A DNA stretch of 64,000 bases from Aquatica leii (GCA_035610365.1 CM069436.1:55195505-55259504); one strand, 5' to 3'. Positions 12,375 through 23,560 are shown, numbered from the stretch's first letter. Notes: generated by a model not told the origin, from the sequence alone. Made by a program: numbers and translations.

Positions 12375-12610
12375 TAGATCTTTTAATGCTTGACATTCAG
12401 AAGATTCTTCTCTGGAAGTTTTTTGTAGCATCCTAGTTATTTCAAAACGAATCTTGGCAGCTTTACGATCTGGAAGTTAATTTCTTCAACTGAAATTCTT
12501 GAAGGAGCAACAGCAAAATTCAAACTTTTGGACAAAACAGAACGAGCAGTATCGATTAGTTTATAAAAGATTAAATTAACTGCTAGTTTATCATTTTTAT
12601 AATCAATGTT
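12375..12610 (-). pseudogene. Penelope-type N-terminal fragment
   Basis: On the minus strand, traces read FYKLIDTARSVLSKSLNFAV, then APSRISVEEINF and, after a frameshift, AAKIRFEITRMLQKTS. The pattern of a leader ending in LSKSLNFAVAP, an I-x-x-x-E segment and an R-x-E-x-x-x-x-L segment is typical of the region just before the reverse transcriptase of Penelope-like elements. No RT follows. The assignment rests on short motifs only. Confidence 0.45.
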
Positions 12611-13375
12611 TTTATAAGACTTGTTTGTTAAATAAATTATTAAATTTACTTATCTGTCTAAACCTGGTAACGTTTTCGTGATTTTGTAGTCTGTAAGAGG
12701 GTTTTCAAGTCATAAAGTTATTTATCAATTTATTAAAGTTTATTTCTTATAGTGTGAATTACATTTCGTAGAAAGGTTAAATTTGCGTCAATTATCTAGT
12801 TCTTTTACGATTTGTTGTTTCTAGTTACCTTAGTTTTAAATTTGTCAATTTAATTTATACTGCCTGACAAAAACTTTGCTGAAGTTCGAAAGCTTGTAGA
12901 ATATAATGAAAATAAATTATACAAAATTTAGCCTAAAAAATAATTAATATGTTTTATAGTGAAACTTTTATGTCTAAAACCAAACTCAAACTATTAATGA
13001 TTAAAAAAACAAATTTTTTTAGTTGCAGAATAATTCTAATGACATTGATTCATTTTGTCCTCGTATGTCATATTGTAATTTTTAACATTAAAAATAATGT
13101 TTATTTGTACATTATACATCTTTTTTGAGGTATCATGTTACCACCAAGCTACGATATCCGTAAACGAGCACACTCACGTTCGAGTGAAAATAACAGAATT
13201 AATTTTCGAAAACATAATTATTATATTTTAACATTTTACCTACAACAAGCTTGTAGTAATGAAATATTTGGGGACAAAAAATTCTAAATTCAGTTAAAAA
13301 AAAATGCGCACAGTTGCTCATAATGTAACATTAAAATCTGTTAACGATCGAATTGTTACGATCAAATTAATTTAG
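12611..13375. other. No gene seen
   Basis: AT-rich sequence; no supported gene or terminal repeat. Confidence 0.5.
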
Positions 13376-13380
13376 TTAAT

Positions 13381-15190
13381 TGGATACCGATGCAAGTAAT
13401 CTGGCCATAGGTGCAGTCCATTCAGAAGTGCAAGATAGACAAGAAAAAGTTATCCCGTATTTTTGTGAAGTTTTGTCCAGGCCAGAAAGGAATTATTGCG
13501 CGACTAGAAGAGAGCTGTTAGCAGTCGTCAAAAACATAAAACACTTCTAGAAATATTTGTATGGACAAACATTTTTACTAAGGACGGACCACGCCGTTTT
13601 AAAATGCAGTTCCGTAATCCGGAAGAACCAGGACTATGTCCGTACCGGAAGCAGTCATCGGAACGCTTATGCTTTGTTCAGAAGACTATGTCCAGCAGAT
13701 TCCTACCATTGTTCGCGACTTGAAGAAAAAGAAAAAGTCGAATACTGCTATGGTTTATGACGATTGAGAACTTGAACAGTTGCGTCGCGTTCAAGAAAAC
13801 GATTTCAAAATAAAACTACTCCTGAACGACAAAGAAAACGGCCGACGACCAACGTGGGGAGAGTAAGTACTTTGAGCGAAAACATCAAAGCATAATTGGC
13901 GCAGTGGGACTCTTTGAAAGTAGAAAACGGATTTCTTAAGCGACCCTTAGAGAGTGTCGTGGGCACGGAAAACTGCAGGTGGTAGTGCTGAAGAGCGAAG
14001 TGTCACAAGTGTTGAAGCATCTGCACGATGGTAGGCCAGAAGAACATTTTTGCGTAAAGAAAACATTTAAGAAAGTTTGAAAAATATTCTACTGAGTGAC
14101 CTGCAAAGATGACGTTATGAAATAAAGCCGTAAGTAAACAGGACGCGCATGAGAAAAGAGTCCAGCAAAAAAGCGCAAAGCACCGATAAAACAGTATAAC
14201 GTGGGAAGCCTTTTAGAAAAAGTAGCAATTGACATTGCAAGGCCGTTTCCAAAATTTGATTTGGGAATCAAATACATCCTGGTGGCAATGGATTATTTCA
14301 CGAAATGAACGGAGGCTTACGCCATACCCAATCAAGAAACAGCTATGGTCGCAGACGTATTAGTGAAAAAGTTTTTCTGGTAGTTTAAAGTTCCGTTGGA
14401 ATTACATTCCGACCAAGGCTGCAGCTTTGAGTCTGAGTTGTTTTAAGAAGTTTGCCGACTATTAGAAATTAAGAACAGTAGAAAAACGTCTTTGCATTTT
14501 CAATATGATGGCATAGTTATAACGGATGAATTGAACAATGGGAAACTACTTAGCCAAAGTAGTGCCCGATTACCAAAGATACTAGGATCAGTATTTGCAC
14601 CTTTTCTTAATAGGATACCGATCATCTTTTAACGAAAGCGCAGGCCAAACGCCATATCCTGGGTCATGCTCGATCGCGAAATACGACTGCCATGCGACCT
14701 CTAATTTGTACAAAGATTGTAAGAAAATGTTGCTCTAGAAGACTACGTCAGCAAGCTGACGGAGAGGCTAGACAAAATACATGAGGCGTTACGTAGAAAC
14801 ACACAAATTGCCAGCGACCGAATGAAGACCGGATGATACGTCAAGTCGCAAGATGGTGGGTTTCAACCTAACGACATGATGTGGTTGTATAATCCCTAAA
14901 CAAGACCAGGTTTGTCGCGGAAGGTACAGAGACAACGGGAGGGCCCTTATGAAGTCGTGCAGCGTATTAATAACGTCATGTATTGCTTCCGAAAACTACC
15001 CAGAGGCAAGCCAAAAGTGGTTCACATCGATCGTTAAGCCCCGTTTGCTGTCGGTAACAACGTTACGCAAGTCCAAGTTGAAACCCAAGTAATCACAAGC
15101 AGAACTAGAAATCAAAACGATGGAATAGACTTCAATAAATTTATGAGCAGGTACGGGGGTTCTGGAAAGGTTCGGAGTTACAACCGAGAA
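13381..15190 (+). pseudogene. Gypsy retrotransposon pol relic (RNase H and integrase)
   Basis: The left end is the RNase H region: DTDASNLAIGAV, then YFCEVLSRPERNYCATRREL and FLLRTDHAVLKC (13381-13610). Integrase follows in broken frames: ILVAMDYFTK and TEAYAIPNQETA (about 14275-14345), PLELHSDQGCSFESELF (about 14394-14445), then a tail with YVSKLTERLDKIHEALRRNT and the C-terminal RQREGPYEVVQRINNVMYCF (about 14930-14990). The first two integrase aspartates are present. The gag, protease and most of the reverse transcriptase are absent upstream. Many stops and frameshifts show an old copy. Base composition is noticeably less AT-rich than the flanks. It is followed directly by a macro-domain fragment. 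Confidence 0.85.
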
Positions 15191-15194
15191 ACAA

Positions 15195-15440
15195 CAAGAC
15201 CTGTTCCAAACGAGAAAATATTAAGCCATCAAACATTGCGTGAACAAAGGTCTTGAAATGTCCAGAGGGGTTGCAGTCGTATTTAAGAAGAATTTCGGAC
15301 GGCTAGATGAACTACGAAAACAGCAACCGGCAGACGGCAAAGGCTTAAAACTACGTGTTGACCGACGTTTCGTTTTCTATCTATTTTACAACAGGTTAAA
15401 AAAACTAAACAAAACCGTACAAGAAAAACTTTGTGTGTGA
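15195..15440 (+). pseudogene. Macro-domain (OARD1-like ADP-ribose hydrolase) fragment
   Basis: The frame reads QDLFQTRKY, a stop, then AIKHCVNKGLEMSRGVAVVF, then KKNFGRLDELRKQQPADGKG and DRRFVFYLF. This matches the first half of the macro domain of O-acetyl-ADP-ribose deacetylase 1: GDLF, the HC-hydrophobic-S block, M-x-x-GIA-x-xFK, FG-x-x-x-EL-x-x-Q and the RF/Y-x-YYL strand. The second half is not seen; the frame ends with LNKTVQEKLCV. In the family the domain removes ADP-ribose from proteins or from O-acetyl-ADP-ribose. It lies just behind, and on the same strand as, a Gypsy pol relic, in the position where some elements carry a third ORF. Host capture or chance adjacency cannot be separated here. 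Confidence 0.6.
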
Positions 15441-16873
15441 GAATTAGAAAAGATTTATAAGAAAATAGAAATTTTAATGAACAATATTATCACAATTATT
15501 ACAATAAAGAATTGTTCTCGTAAATGTTTATTTTTCTTTGAAAATGTTAACACGTTCATTGTTTACATTATCTTATAAGTGTTGCGTCTATCTAGTTTAT
15601 TGGTCTAAGGTCGCGTGAGTGCATATAAAGTGAGATCTTCAACACTCGAGCTGAATGTGTTTGTTTCTTTTATCAAAATTTTAACCAATGTTGTAAGATG
15701 CTAAACTAAAGCAGTTCAAAACAGACAGTGGTAAATTTCTTTTTGTCTTTTTTTGTTTATAAATAACTGCTACTTTTGCTTTTACAAAAAAATGTCTGGA
15801 ATACAGCAGTTAAACAAACCTAGCTAAATTATTTTTTGAAAAATTTTATACTGTAATGTACATATTTGTAATAAACACAAGTTGATAGATTCACTTAGAC
15901 AACGATTTAAAAAATTAAAAAAAGAGTGTCAACGTGTTTATTAAGAGACCACTCGAGCGGATTCAACATAATTTTGAAGACAAAAATGAATCAATTTGAA
16001 CAAAAGATGCCTGAAAACCAATGGGTATCAATTTGCTTGTTCAATTTAACAAAGAAAAATCGATGACATTATTAACATATACAAACAGGTATAACATTTT
16101 TAATAATTTTCACAACAAAAGAAACTTTATAATGTTTTGGCAAAATAACATTTTTTTAGAACGTAGCACGGTAAAGAATTTAATGACGGACATAGAGATA
16201 TCGTAAAGAAATAGCGTACTTATTGTCGGCAGTTTTGGGATAAACAAAAAGATCGTCCATAAAATACTAAAAATAGTTTGTAAGTTTAAACGCCAAATAG
16301 TGTTCAAAGATGTTTTGGAATAGAGATCAAACTAATAAGTTGTATTTTTTTCTTAAATTAAAACAAAATCATATTTAAAAAGTTAAAAAAAATTATTATA
16401 TATTATTATTAACGTAAATACATTGCTACATTGTACGAATATTGCTGTTTTAAATACATTTCTGTCAATAGAAATTTTTATCAAATTAAAAACATAATTT
16501 AGTTTGAAAATGAACATTACATTTAATCATTTGTAGTATTTTATATACATAAAAAACATGTTATCTTTATTAATAATTGGTTAAAGATTTACGAAAACGA
16601 TAAAGTCAAAGTTGATTAAACACTAATTTACGTGCGGTAGTGGTAGAATGCGGTTTAGTTTTTGATGAAAATGAAAAAACGGTACTTTTTAAATTAACTA
16701 AATTTTATAAACCATGGTTATCGTTAAAAATATAACTAATTTAGTTGCTAAATTTTTTTTGGAAATTACTATAATTTATTTAAAAAATGTAAATTTGTTG
16801 TATTGTTTGATAATTTTGTTTTAGATCAAAAAAGAAACTAAAGAAGTGGTTCAACGCCTCGTGCTAAATTAAA
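15441..16873. other. Non-coding stretch upstream of transporter A
   Basis: No gene is seen. At about 15580-15640 there is a promoter-like or LTR-like patch (GTCGCGTGAGTGCATATAAA, then GATCTTCAACACTCGAG) that could belong to the 3' end of the Gypsy element. From 16200 on the sequence is AT-rich and leads into the 5' end of the transporter gene. Confidence 0.4.
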
Positions 16874-18407
16874 ATGCTCGTGTTAAACGCGTTGTATACT
16901 TTTCCCGGCAGACTCTCTCAAGTTCTAGCTGTTGTTTCGGGTAAAATTAAGAACGCTCTAGTGTGTTTTATTATTTTTGTGGGTTTTAGGATTGCTAACG
17001 GCTTTATCAGATGGTATGCAGTATGGATGGACATCGCCAATGACGTCAGTTCTTTTAGCACCTACATCACCTATTGATGCAAGTGAAAAGGATATTGTTT
17101 TTTTGGAGCTTATATACATGGTGGGTGGTATATGCGGGATACCTTTAACAATTTATATGCTAGATAAAGTTGGACGTAAAAACACAATGTTAATTTCTGC
17201 AGCCGAAAGTTTGATAGCGTGGATAATGATTGGAACTTCCACTTCGCTTGCTTTACTGTACGTGGCACGTTTTATAGCGGGTTTTGCTGCCGACGTAAAT
17301 TTTGTAACAGCTCCTGTTTACATAGCGGAAATATCTGACAAACATATTCGTGGTCGTTTAGGTTCAATCATTTACATAATGATGATGATGGGTATATTGT
17401 TAATATACTGTATAGGACCTTATGTATCTATCGCCGCCTCGTCCTTAGTCGGTGTAGGTATTTTAACGGTGCAATTATTTACCTTTTCTTTTATGCCTGA
17501 AACTCCATATTATTATTTAATTAAACATCAAAAAGAAGAAGCGCGTAAATCGCTACAAATGTTTCGAACAACAAACAACGTTGATGAAGAATTAGATGAA
17601 ATAGAAGAAATTGTCCAGAAAGAAAATTTAGAACGTGGCAAAATTTCAGATTTGTTTACTGTTAAAAGTAACTTAAAAGCTGTACTAATAATGACAGTTC
17701 TAAATACGGCTCAACACTTTAGTGGAATTACTGTAATGTTTATGAACTTGCACATGATTTTAGAAGATGCAGCTTCTATTTTATCTGCAAACGCAGCGGC
17801 TATTACATTTTCATCTGTAATGCTGGTTTCGTGTACAGTTGCAGGATGTATAATCGACAAACTTGGAAGAAAAATTCTATTATATACATCTAGTTTTTTG
17901 ACAGGAATTTCGTTGTTAATACTGGCTGTTTACTTTACTGTTAAAATTCAAGGAGTTAATATATCAACTTTCAATTGGGTACCCATTTTTGCGGTAATGC
18001 TTTACGCGTTAACTTATAAATACGGTTTAGGATTAGTACCGATTGTTCTGACAGCTGAAATTTTTCCTACAAACGTTAAAGCATACGGTGTAACATACGC
18101 TGATCTAATATACGTTGTTGCAGGTATGATATCTGTAGTAATATTTCATGTTTTGCAAAGCAATTTTGGAATGGATGTGCCATTTTATCTGTTTGGATGT
18201 TGCTGTATGCTTACTTGTTTGTATTCAATTCTGGTTATACCAGAAACAAAAGGAAAAACATTATATGAAATACAAAATATTCTAAAAGGAAAAAATGCAA
18301 TTAAACTTGATGTTGTTAGCAATAATCATAGTAACGAAAAAAGTCAATCTTTTGCTTTAAGCAGCAGTATTGATAATGCTTTAAATTATGGCACAAACAA
18401 ATACTGA
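16874..18407 (+). CDS. Facilitated trehalose transporter Tret1-like, paralog A
   Basis: A plasma-membrane MFS sugar porter (SLC2 class), expected to carry trehalose or a related sugar down its gradient. I read exon 1 as 16874-16940 (starts MLVLNALYTFPG), a 49-nt intron 16941-16989 (GT...AG, phase 1) and exon 2 as 16990-18407, giving 494 residues, usual for the family. The same structure in paralog B supports this start over the in-frame ATG inside the intron. Motifs: DKVGRK (81-86) after TM2, ARFIAGF then PVYIAEIS (131-138), PETPYYY (192-198) closing TM6, QHFSGI (264-269) in TM7 where glucose transporters have QQLSGI, DKLGRK (312-317) and PETKGKT (440-446) after TM12. About twelve hydrophobic segments. 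A 40-residue hydrophilic tail ends ALNYGTNKY. The actual sugar is an inference. Confidence 0.93.
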
Positions 18408-18436
18408 ATTCTACTTGCTACTGAATGACTACAAAA

Positions 18437-18442
18437 AATAAA
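18437..18442 (+). terminator. Polyadenylation signal of transporter A
   Basis: AATAAA lies 30 nt after the stop codon of paralog A, a normal distance for a short insect 3' UTR. In AT-rich DNA the hexamer is frequent, so this is plausible but not proven. Confidence 0.4.
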
Positions 18443-18950
18443 TGTATTTAGTAAGACTGAACCATTTTTATATTGCGTTTTTTCTAGAATTGTGTGATTG
18501 TACATAGGATTATGTACGATAATTATATTAATAACAATTTCGGTGCTAGAGTTGTATCAAGATATCATTTATGTTTAATTAAACATTAATCTTAGAATTG
18601 ATACAAATAATGTATACATTGTTTTTTTAAATGTATTTTCTCTCGTAGTTTAAAGATTAAAGAGATTAAATTTTCTATAACTTATTTTTTTTCAATCAAT
18701 AATACTGCTATTATGTATGATACACTAAGTGTATTATTTTAGAACTACATACTTATACATTTTATCAGAGGTTAAAATTACACTAATTTAATCAGTCAGT
18801 TTTCTAATTAATTTAAACTTTATTTATCAGTTAATTTTATCATATTAAGAAACAGGAAACAGTCACGAAAACAAAAATTGAAACAGTATAAATTTAATTA
18901 TCTTAAATCATTTTTACTTTCTACAAGAAGTCTATGTATATAAAATAAAC
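18443..18950. other. No gene seen
   Basis: AT-rich sequence downstream of transporter A; nothing supported. Confidence 0.5.
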
Positions 18951-19059
18951 TTAACCTATTTGTTTTTTTTTATTTTGCCCAACAAAAATGCATATTCGGT
19001 TGCTTTTAACAAGATATGTTTTTGGATACAAAAAATTACTTTAAGATTACAGATGTAAT

Positions 19060-19565
19060 AGCGAAGGCTTCCACGGCCGGAGTCTATACTAAGATAAGAA
19101 CGTCTTCCGGGTTTGGACCGTGTCAATGTTGTAACCGAAGTTGCCAACGTTTCGCCCACTTTCGTAAGGGGCTTCATCAAGGCGTGAGAGAAATCGAAGA
19201 ACTCAAACAAGCAACCGAAATCTAACTAAACACTTCTCAAAAGTTAGGTAATCAACTTGTGAACCAAGCCAGATTCTAAACTTCATAGAAATTCTATGGA
19301 GTTTAGAATCTGGCTTGGTTCACAAGTTGATTACCTATAACTCTTTAGTGGTTCTTTGTTAGATTTTCGTTTGCTTTTCAAGTTTATCGTTTTCTTTCTT
19401 ACCTTTTCTGAGTTTAGAATCTGGCTTGGTTCACAAGTTGATTACCTAACTTTTGAAAAGTGTTTAGTTAGATTTCGGTTCCTTGTTTGAAAGTGGGCGA
19501 AACGTTGGCAACTTCGGTTACAACATTGACACGGTCCAAACCCGGAAAACGTTCTTATCTTAGTT
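19060..19565. repeat. Head-to-head inverted Penelope terminal repeats
   Basis: The left arm (19060-19282) begins with the Penelope-type phrase GCTTCCACGGCCGG and contains GAACGTCTTCCGGGTTTGGA. The right arm (19290-19565) is its reverse complement and ends in CCAAACCCGGAAAACGTTC. The centre is at about 19286 (TTCATAGAAATTCTATGGAG). The right arm has an extra internal block with the AACTTGTGAACCAAG unit twice, as in 2195-2640, so the arms are not identical. Penelope copies often insert with inverted partial end copies. No coding. Confidence 0.75.
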
Positions 19566-19597
19566 AAGATTACACACTTTAGGTAAATTGGTGAATG

Positions 19598-19998
19598 TTT
19601 TTAGTGGAATAGATGCACTTAGATTCTTGGTGTAATTCCGCTAATTGAATTAATTAGATCAATTGAAACCGTGAATTAAACCGCAGATTAAAATCGCAAA
19701 TTAATTTTTTTTATTTTTAGGATACTATCTGCAGTTAATTAATCTATATGCATGTCTATATGCAAGTACGAAATTCAAGATTCGAATTCCGTTGCGACTA
19801 CAAACTGCGGACTGCGAAATTAAACCGTCGATTAAACCCGTGGATCAAACCGCCGATCACAACTTGCAAACCAAAATTGATCTACAAATTTGATTAACAG
19901 TTTTAATTCCCGATTTTAATCAGCAGTTTAATTTGCAGGAACTAATTAATTTAATTCGCGGAATTAAACTGAATCTAAACACATCTGTTCTACTTTTT
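19598..19998. mobile_element. Palindromic MITE with GATTAAACC-type inner repeats
   Basis: The outer 55-60 bp are inverted: the left has TGGAATAGATGCACTTAGAT then TAATTCCGC and AATTGAATTAATTAG, and the right is its near reverse complement ending GTTTAGATTCAG/ATCTGTTCTACTTTTT. The centre is packed with variants of (A)AATTAAACCG, GATTAAACCC and GATCAAACCGCC on one side and TTTAATCAGCAGTTTAATT on the other. It has no coding and no clear target duplication. Transposon class unknown. Confidence 0.6.
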
Positions 19999-20398
19999 TC
20001 TTTCGTGAGATAATAACAAGTCATTCATTATCTAGGTAAATGTACATGCGATCAACGGGTATCAATTTGAGAAAATATATATGTAATGTTGTGATGTAGG
20101 CTTTTTTTAATAAACCACAGCTTGATAGTAAAGATTCGTCGAGTTTGGTTATTACCTTGCCGCTGCGAGCACAAATTTAACAGATGTGAAAACACAAATA
20201 TTACGCGGAAGAGGTAGTACGTACCTAAATTCACGTCTCATCAGTACAAAAGAAACTTTAAAATGAATATTGAGACTTTTGAAGATTTTTTACAAAAGTT
20301 GCATTCGGTTAAGAGGAATGAACTGAGGACTGGACATCCACAAGTCAATTTGGATAAACAGGTAATGATTTCTGTTTAAAGGTGGTTACTCACGGTTG

Positions 20399-20636
20399 TA
20401 ACACAACATGTAATGTAACATGTAACGTAACATGTCATGTAACGTAACATGTCGTGTAACATGTAACGTAACATGTAATATAACATGTAATGTAACATGT
20501 AACGTAACATGTAACGTAACATGTAACGTAACATGTAATGTAACATGTAATGTAACATGTAATGTAACATGTAATGTAACATGTAATGTAACATGTAATG
20601 TAACATGTAATGTAACATGTAATGTAACATGTAATG
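20399..20636 (+). repeat. 12-bp minisatellite (GTAATGTAACAT)
   Basis: About 19-20 tandem copies of a 12-bp unit, GTAATGTAACAT with common T/C change (GTAACGTAACAT) and one 10-bp-shortened stretch near 20425-20460. It starts inside the left terminal repeat of the Harbinger element, where the right end has the same 12-bp motif only once, so it is an expansion of transposon-end sequence. As 12 is a multiple of 3, long frames open on both strands; none is a gene. Confidence 0.93.
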
Positions 20637-21042
20637 TGTGAACCGGGTTCGCGAACACACTTCATAATTGGAGTGAACAGTTCGAAGGGATCTAAAACTT
20701 GTCGGTTTTTCCAACGGACACAAAGGCGCTGTGTATACGCTACAAACATGACAGAGTGGTTTGAGGCAAAACGATTAGAATAGACGCATATAAAATGATC
20801 TTAATTTTGTGGAATACTAAAGATCCCAACTACTTTAAAAAATCGCTAAAGGTCGACCAATGGGCCAAACTAGGAGTCGAGTTTGGTACGACTGGCGAAG
20901 ACTGCAATCAAAAAATGGTATCAATTATCACCGCATATCGACGAGAAAAAGCAAAGAAAAAAAAACACAACAACCGGAGCATGCAAGTTGTAGTTATTTA
21001 TTCCTTATTTGTGTAGTCTAAAGCCTGCTTAATAACTAAGTA

Positions 21043-21616
21043 TACAGGATGTCTTGACCTAGAAAAAAACTTTAAATACAAAATTTGTAAGGTTTTTTGT
21101 CTTATACCTTTTAATAATTACGGAACAAAAAATTTAGTTTGTAAATCTATCAAATTGACGTAACATTACCTTTTTTTAATAGAACACCCGGTATATATAT
21201 ATTTAATTTTATTTTAAAAAAAAATAATTTTTTTGGTTTTAAAAATAAGTTTACTTATATTATCTTTAGCCGTTTTGATAATATTCACGTTCAAAGTTTA
21301 TACTACATTTGAATGAAATTGAAGTTTACAATGAAATTTAGGTAATCATGGGTTTCAGTGTTTTTGATATGACAGTTTTGAATATTGCTAAAACGGCTAA
21401 GGATATATTAGTAAACCTTATATTTTTAAAACAAAAAAATCTTTTTAATGTAAATTAAATATACCTGGTGTTCTATTAAAAAAAATTATTGTTACGTCAA
21501 TTTGATACATTTACAAACTTTATTTTTTGTTCCGTAATTATTAAAATGTATAAGATAAAAAACCCTACAAATTTTGTATTTGAAGTTTTTTTCTAAGACA
21601 TAGATGTTACGGTGTA
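21043..21616. mobile_element. Palindromic MITE in MADF intron 1
   Basis: Two inverted arms of about 270 bp meet near 21325. The left starts TATACAGGATGTCTTGACC and the right, read inverted, has CTATGTCTTAGAAAAAAACT; both arms contain AAATACAAAATTTGTA, a block with GTTACGTCAATTTGATA and AATAGAACACCnGGTATAT. The inner parts also pair (TATCTTTAGCCGTTTT with AAAACGGCTAAGGATA). The class resembles elements ending in TACAGGGTG, also seen at 40821-43921. No coding. Confidence 0.75.
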
Positions 21617-21823
21617 CGTGGGGTGCAAAATATAAACAGACACCCACAGAAAATAAAAAGGCCATTTTAATGTATTCTCAAGTTTAATGATAATTGTGTT
21701 TATATCAAATACAGGAAGGACAACGCTTTTCGAGAGTAAGTGGTACGCCTATACAGCATTGGAATTCCTGAATGATAGGGGCAAACCACTTACATGATTG
21801 AGTACAGAGGTATGATTTTTACT

Positions 21824-23560
21824 TTATGCATAACGATCTTGCCATGTCAATTTTTCCTTATTCAGAAAATAGTCGGCTAATTTCTCTCGATTTTCTTTAA
21901 ATGTATCTGCAGCTACATTTAAAGAAAATCGAGAGGAATTAGCCGACTATTTTCTGAATAAGGGAAAATTGACATGGCAAGACGTGGAACTGGTAGAAAT
22001 GACGTCATATCATGATTGTTTCTTCACGTGTCTGGTATTACATCTCCTGTATTTATAACTCCAACAGGTTTATACACAGATAAAGAATGTTTACGCCTTA
22101 AGAAATTATGTAAATGTATTGCTGTCATAACAGTTACTTGAGCTTTGTCTGGTTGAAACAGCACTGGTTTTCTAAGAACACAAAAGAAAGATATAAGGAA
22201 TACGTTTATTTTAATTTGGCAGTGGTTGGGCTTGAAGAATTTGCAAAGTTCTGTTTTCAATCATACCATTCAAGCTACATCTTTTTAAAACTCCACCATC
22301 TGATATTCTTCTTTGAGAGTCGATATGTACATACAAAAAATTATAGTCAGAATCAACTACAGCTATCAGTACAACACTAAACTGCAATTTGTAATTAAAA
22401 AAATCGATTCAATTATTAAATGGACACTGCATTCAATACATGTTTTCTATCTACAGCACCAAGCGCACCTGGAAAATTCGATTGCTCGTAAAATCCGTTA
22501 CTGACCTGCATCCATTCTTTCCGACTTTGTGGCATCTGAAACCAAAAAAAAACACTAATTTATTTTTAGGAAGTTCCTCTCACTGATGCTGAAACTTCTG
22601 TAGTTCCAACTCACAACGAAAGTACTTCAGCTAATGAACCACGACCAAAAAATAAAAAAAAAGATCTCAAACTACAAATGTCGAAGGAAGCTTTTGGTAT
22701 CCTTAAAAGCACCTCTGGAGCTCAAGAAGACTGCAAAGAAAATTATCCAGAAGTGGCATCATTTGTTGCGTTCATTGGCAAAAAGCTAAAAAATGATAGT
22801 ACGATAACCACAAAAGTGATGCAACAAGAAATGTTCCAAATACTTGCACGAGCTGATCAGGAGTATTACAAGCATCCTCCAGGTCTGCCGCAGTATAGCG
22901 GTGGCTATCCTACTCTAATTTTCAGTTATTATCATCAACCAGTCAGGTCTATACCCACTGGTTGAGTACCACACATGACATTAATTTCCAGCACTTCAAC
23001 ATCAACTTTCCAGCCTGTGTCTTTAGACGAGTATTTCTCTTTGCCAAGTAATAAGATGTCAGAAGTGAATATTAAGAAATTGATTGAATTTTTTAAAAAT
23101 TAAATTGTCATTTTTATTAACATCAATAAACTTTATTTTTGCTTACTTGTACATATTGTTTTAATACATCGATCAATGCTTGGCAAACCTCTGGAACAAT
23201 GGAACTTATAGCTTGCTTAGATATACGAAATAGGCATTGTAAACTTGTATAAAAACCGCCGGTAGCCAAAAATCTGAAAGTAATTGCTAATCTATCTTGA
23301 TCTAAGGTAGCTTCTCTAGCAGTTGTATTTTGACTTTCAATCATAGGCCCAAGTGCATTAACAAAATATTCAAAATTGGTTGGACTCATCACTGTAAAGT
23401 TTCTGTAGTGCCCACTAATTTTAACGCAGAAATTAAAAAATTACCGGTTCTCTTTTCATACAAAACATGACGCTACCATCTCTGTAGATGTTTATCTTCA
23501 GCACCAACCATCATCTGAGGCGGAATCGACATGTTGTCAGTTCGGCGAATACTATGGATT
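21824..23560 (-). pseudogene. Harbinger DDE transposase (HARBI1-like)
   Basis: Exon 1 (about 23560 down to 23147) reads HVLYEKRTG, then HYRNFTVMSPTNFEYF, RLAITFRFLATGGFYTSLQC and ALIDVLKQYVQ, with donor CAA/GTAAGC. The 611-nt intron (22536-23146) holds the MADF gene's last exon. Exon 2 (22535 down to 21824) starts MPQSRKEWMQVSNGFYEQSN, then FPGALGAVDRKHV (first catalytic D). It continues with VLRKPVLFQPDKAQVTVMTA and IHLHNFLRRKHSLSVY, and ends in ADYFLNKEKLTWQDRYA and a stop. The middle of the core is frameshifted, and an inverted duplication of the last 68 bp splits the C-terminus. In the family this nuclease cuts at TWA targets. Confidence 0.85.
21838..21981. repeat. Near-perfect 68-bp hairpin
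   Basis: Arms 21838-21905 and 21914-21981 are reverse complements with two mismatches, around an 8-nt loop (TCTGCAGC). The left arm is the native 3' end of the transposase gene on the minus strand (ADYFLNKEKLTWQD). The right arm is an inverted copy of it coding, on the plus strand, ADYFLNKGKLTWQD. The high identity means the duplication is recent relative to the decay around it. Confidence 0.9.

Larger units (their letters stand above)
20788..23104 (+). pseudogene. Harbinger MADF-domain protein
   Basis: I read exon 1 around 20788-20985 (ILWNTKDPNYFKKSLKVDQW, then VEFGTTGEDCNQKM, typical MADF), exon 2 at 21715-21809 (TTLFESKWYAYTALEFLNDR, with one in-frame stop, donor GAG/GTATGA) and exon 3 from 22570 (acceptor TTTTTAG; starts EVPLTDAETSVV). 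Exon 3 has a lysine-rich segment (NKKKDLKLQ) and a BESS-like tail (EVASFVAFIGKKLKND), open to 22965 with a shifted tail to about 23104 (PVSLDEYFSLPSN). The family protein binds DNA and helps bring the transposase to the nucleus and the ends. Intron 1 holds a MITE; intron 2 holds the transposase's second exon on the other strand. Confidence 0.8.

Noticed and set aside
20399..20636. CRISPR-like array
   Set aside because: The repeats are contiguous, with no unique spacers, and the genome is eukaryotic.
20376..20749. Long open frames (MLHYMLHY, VTCNVTCN, HVTLHVTL) on both strands
   Set aside because: They are the translation of a 12-bp tandem repeat in all frames; no codon bias or domain.
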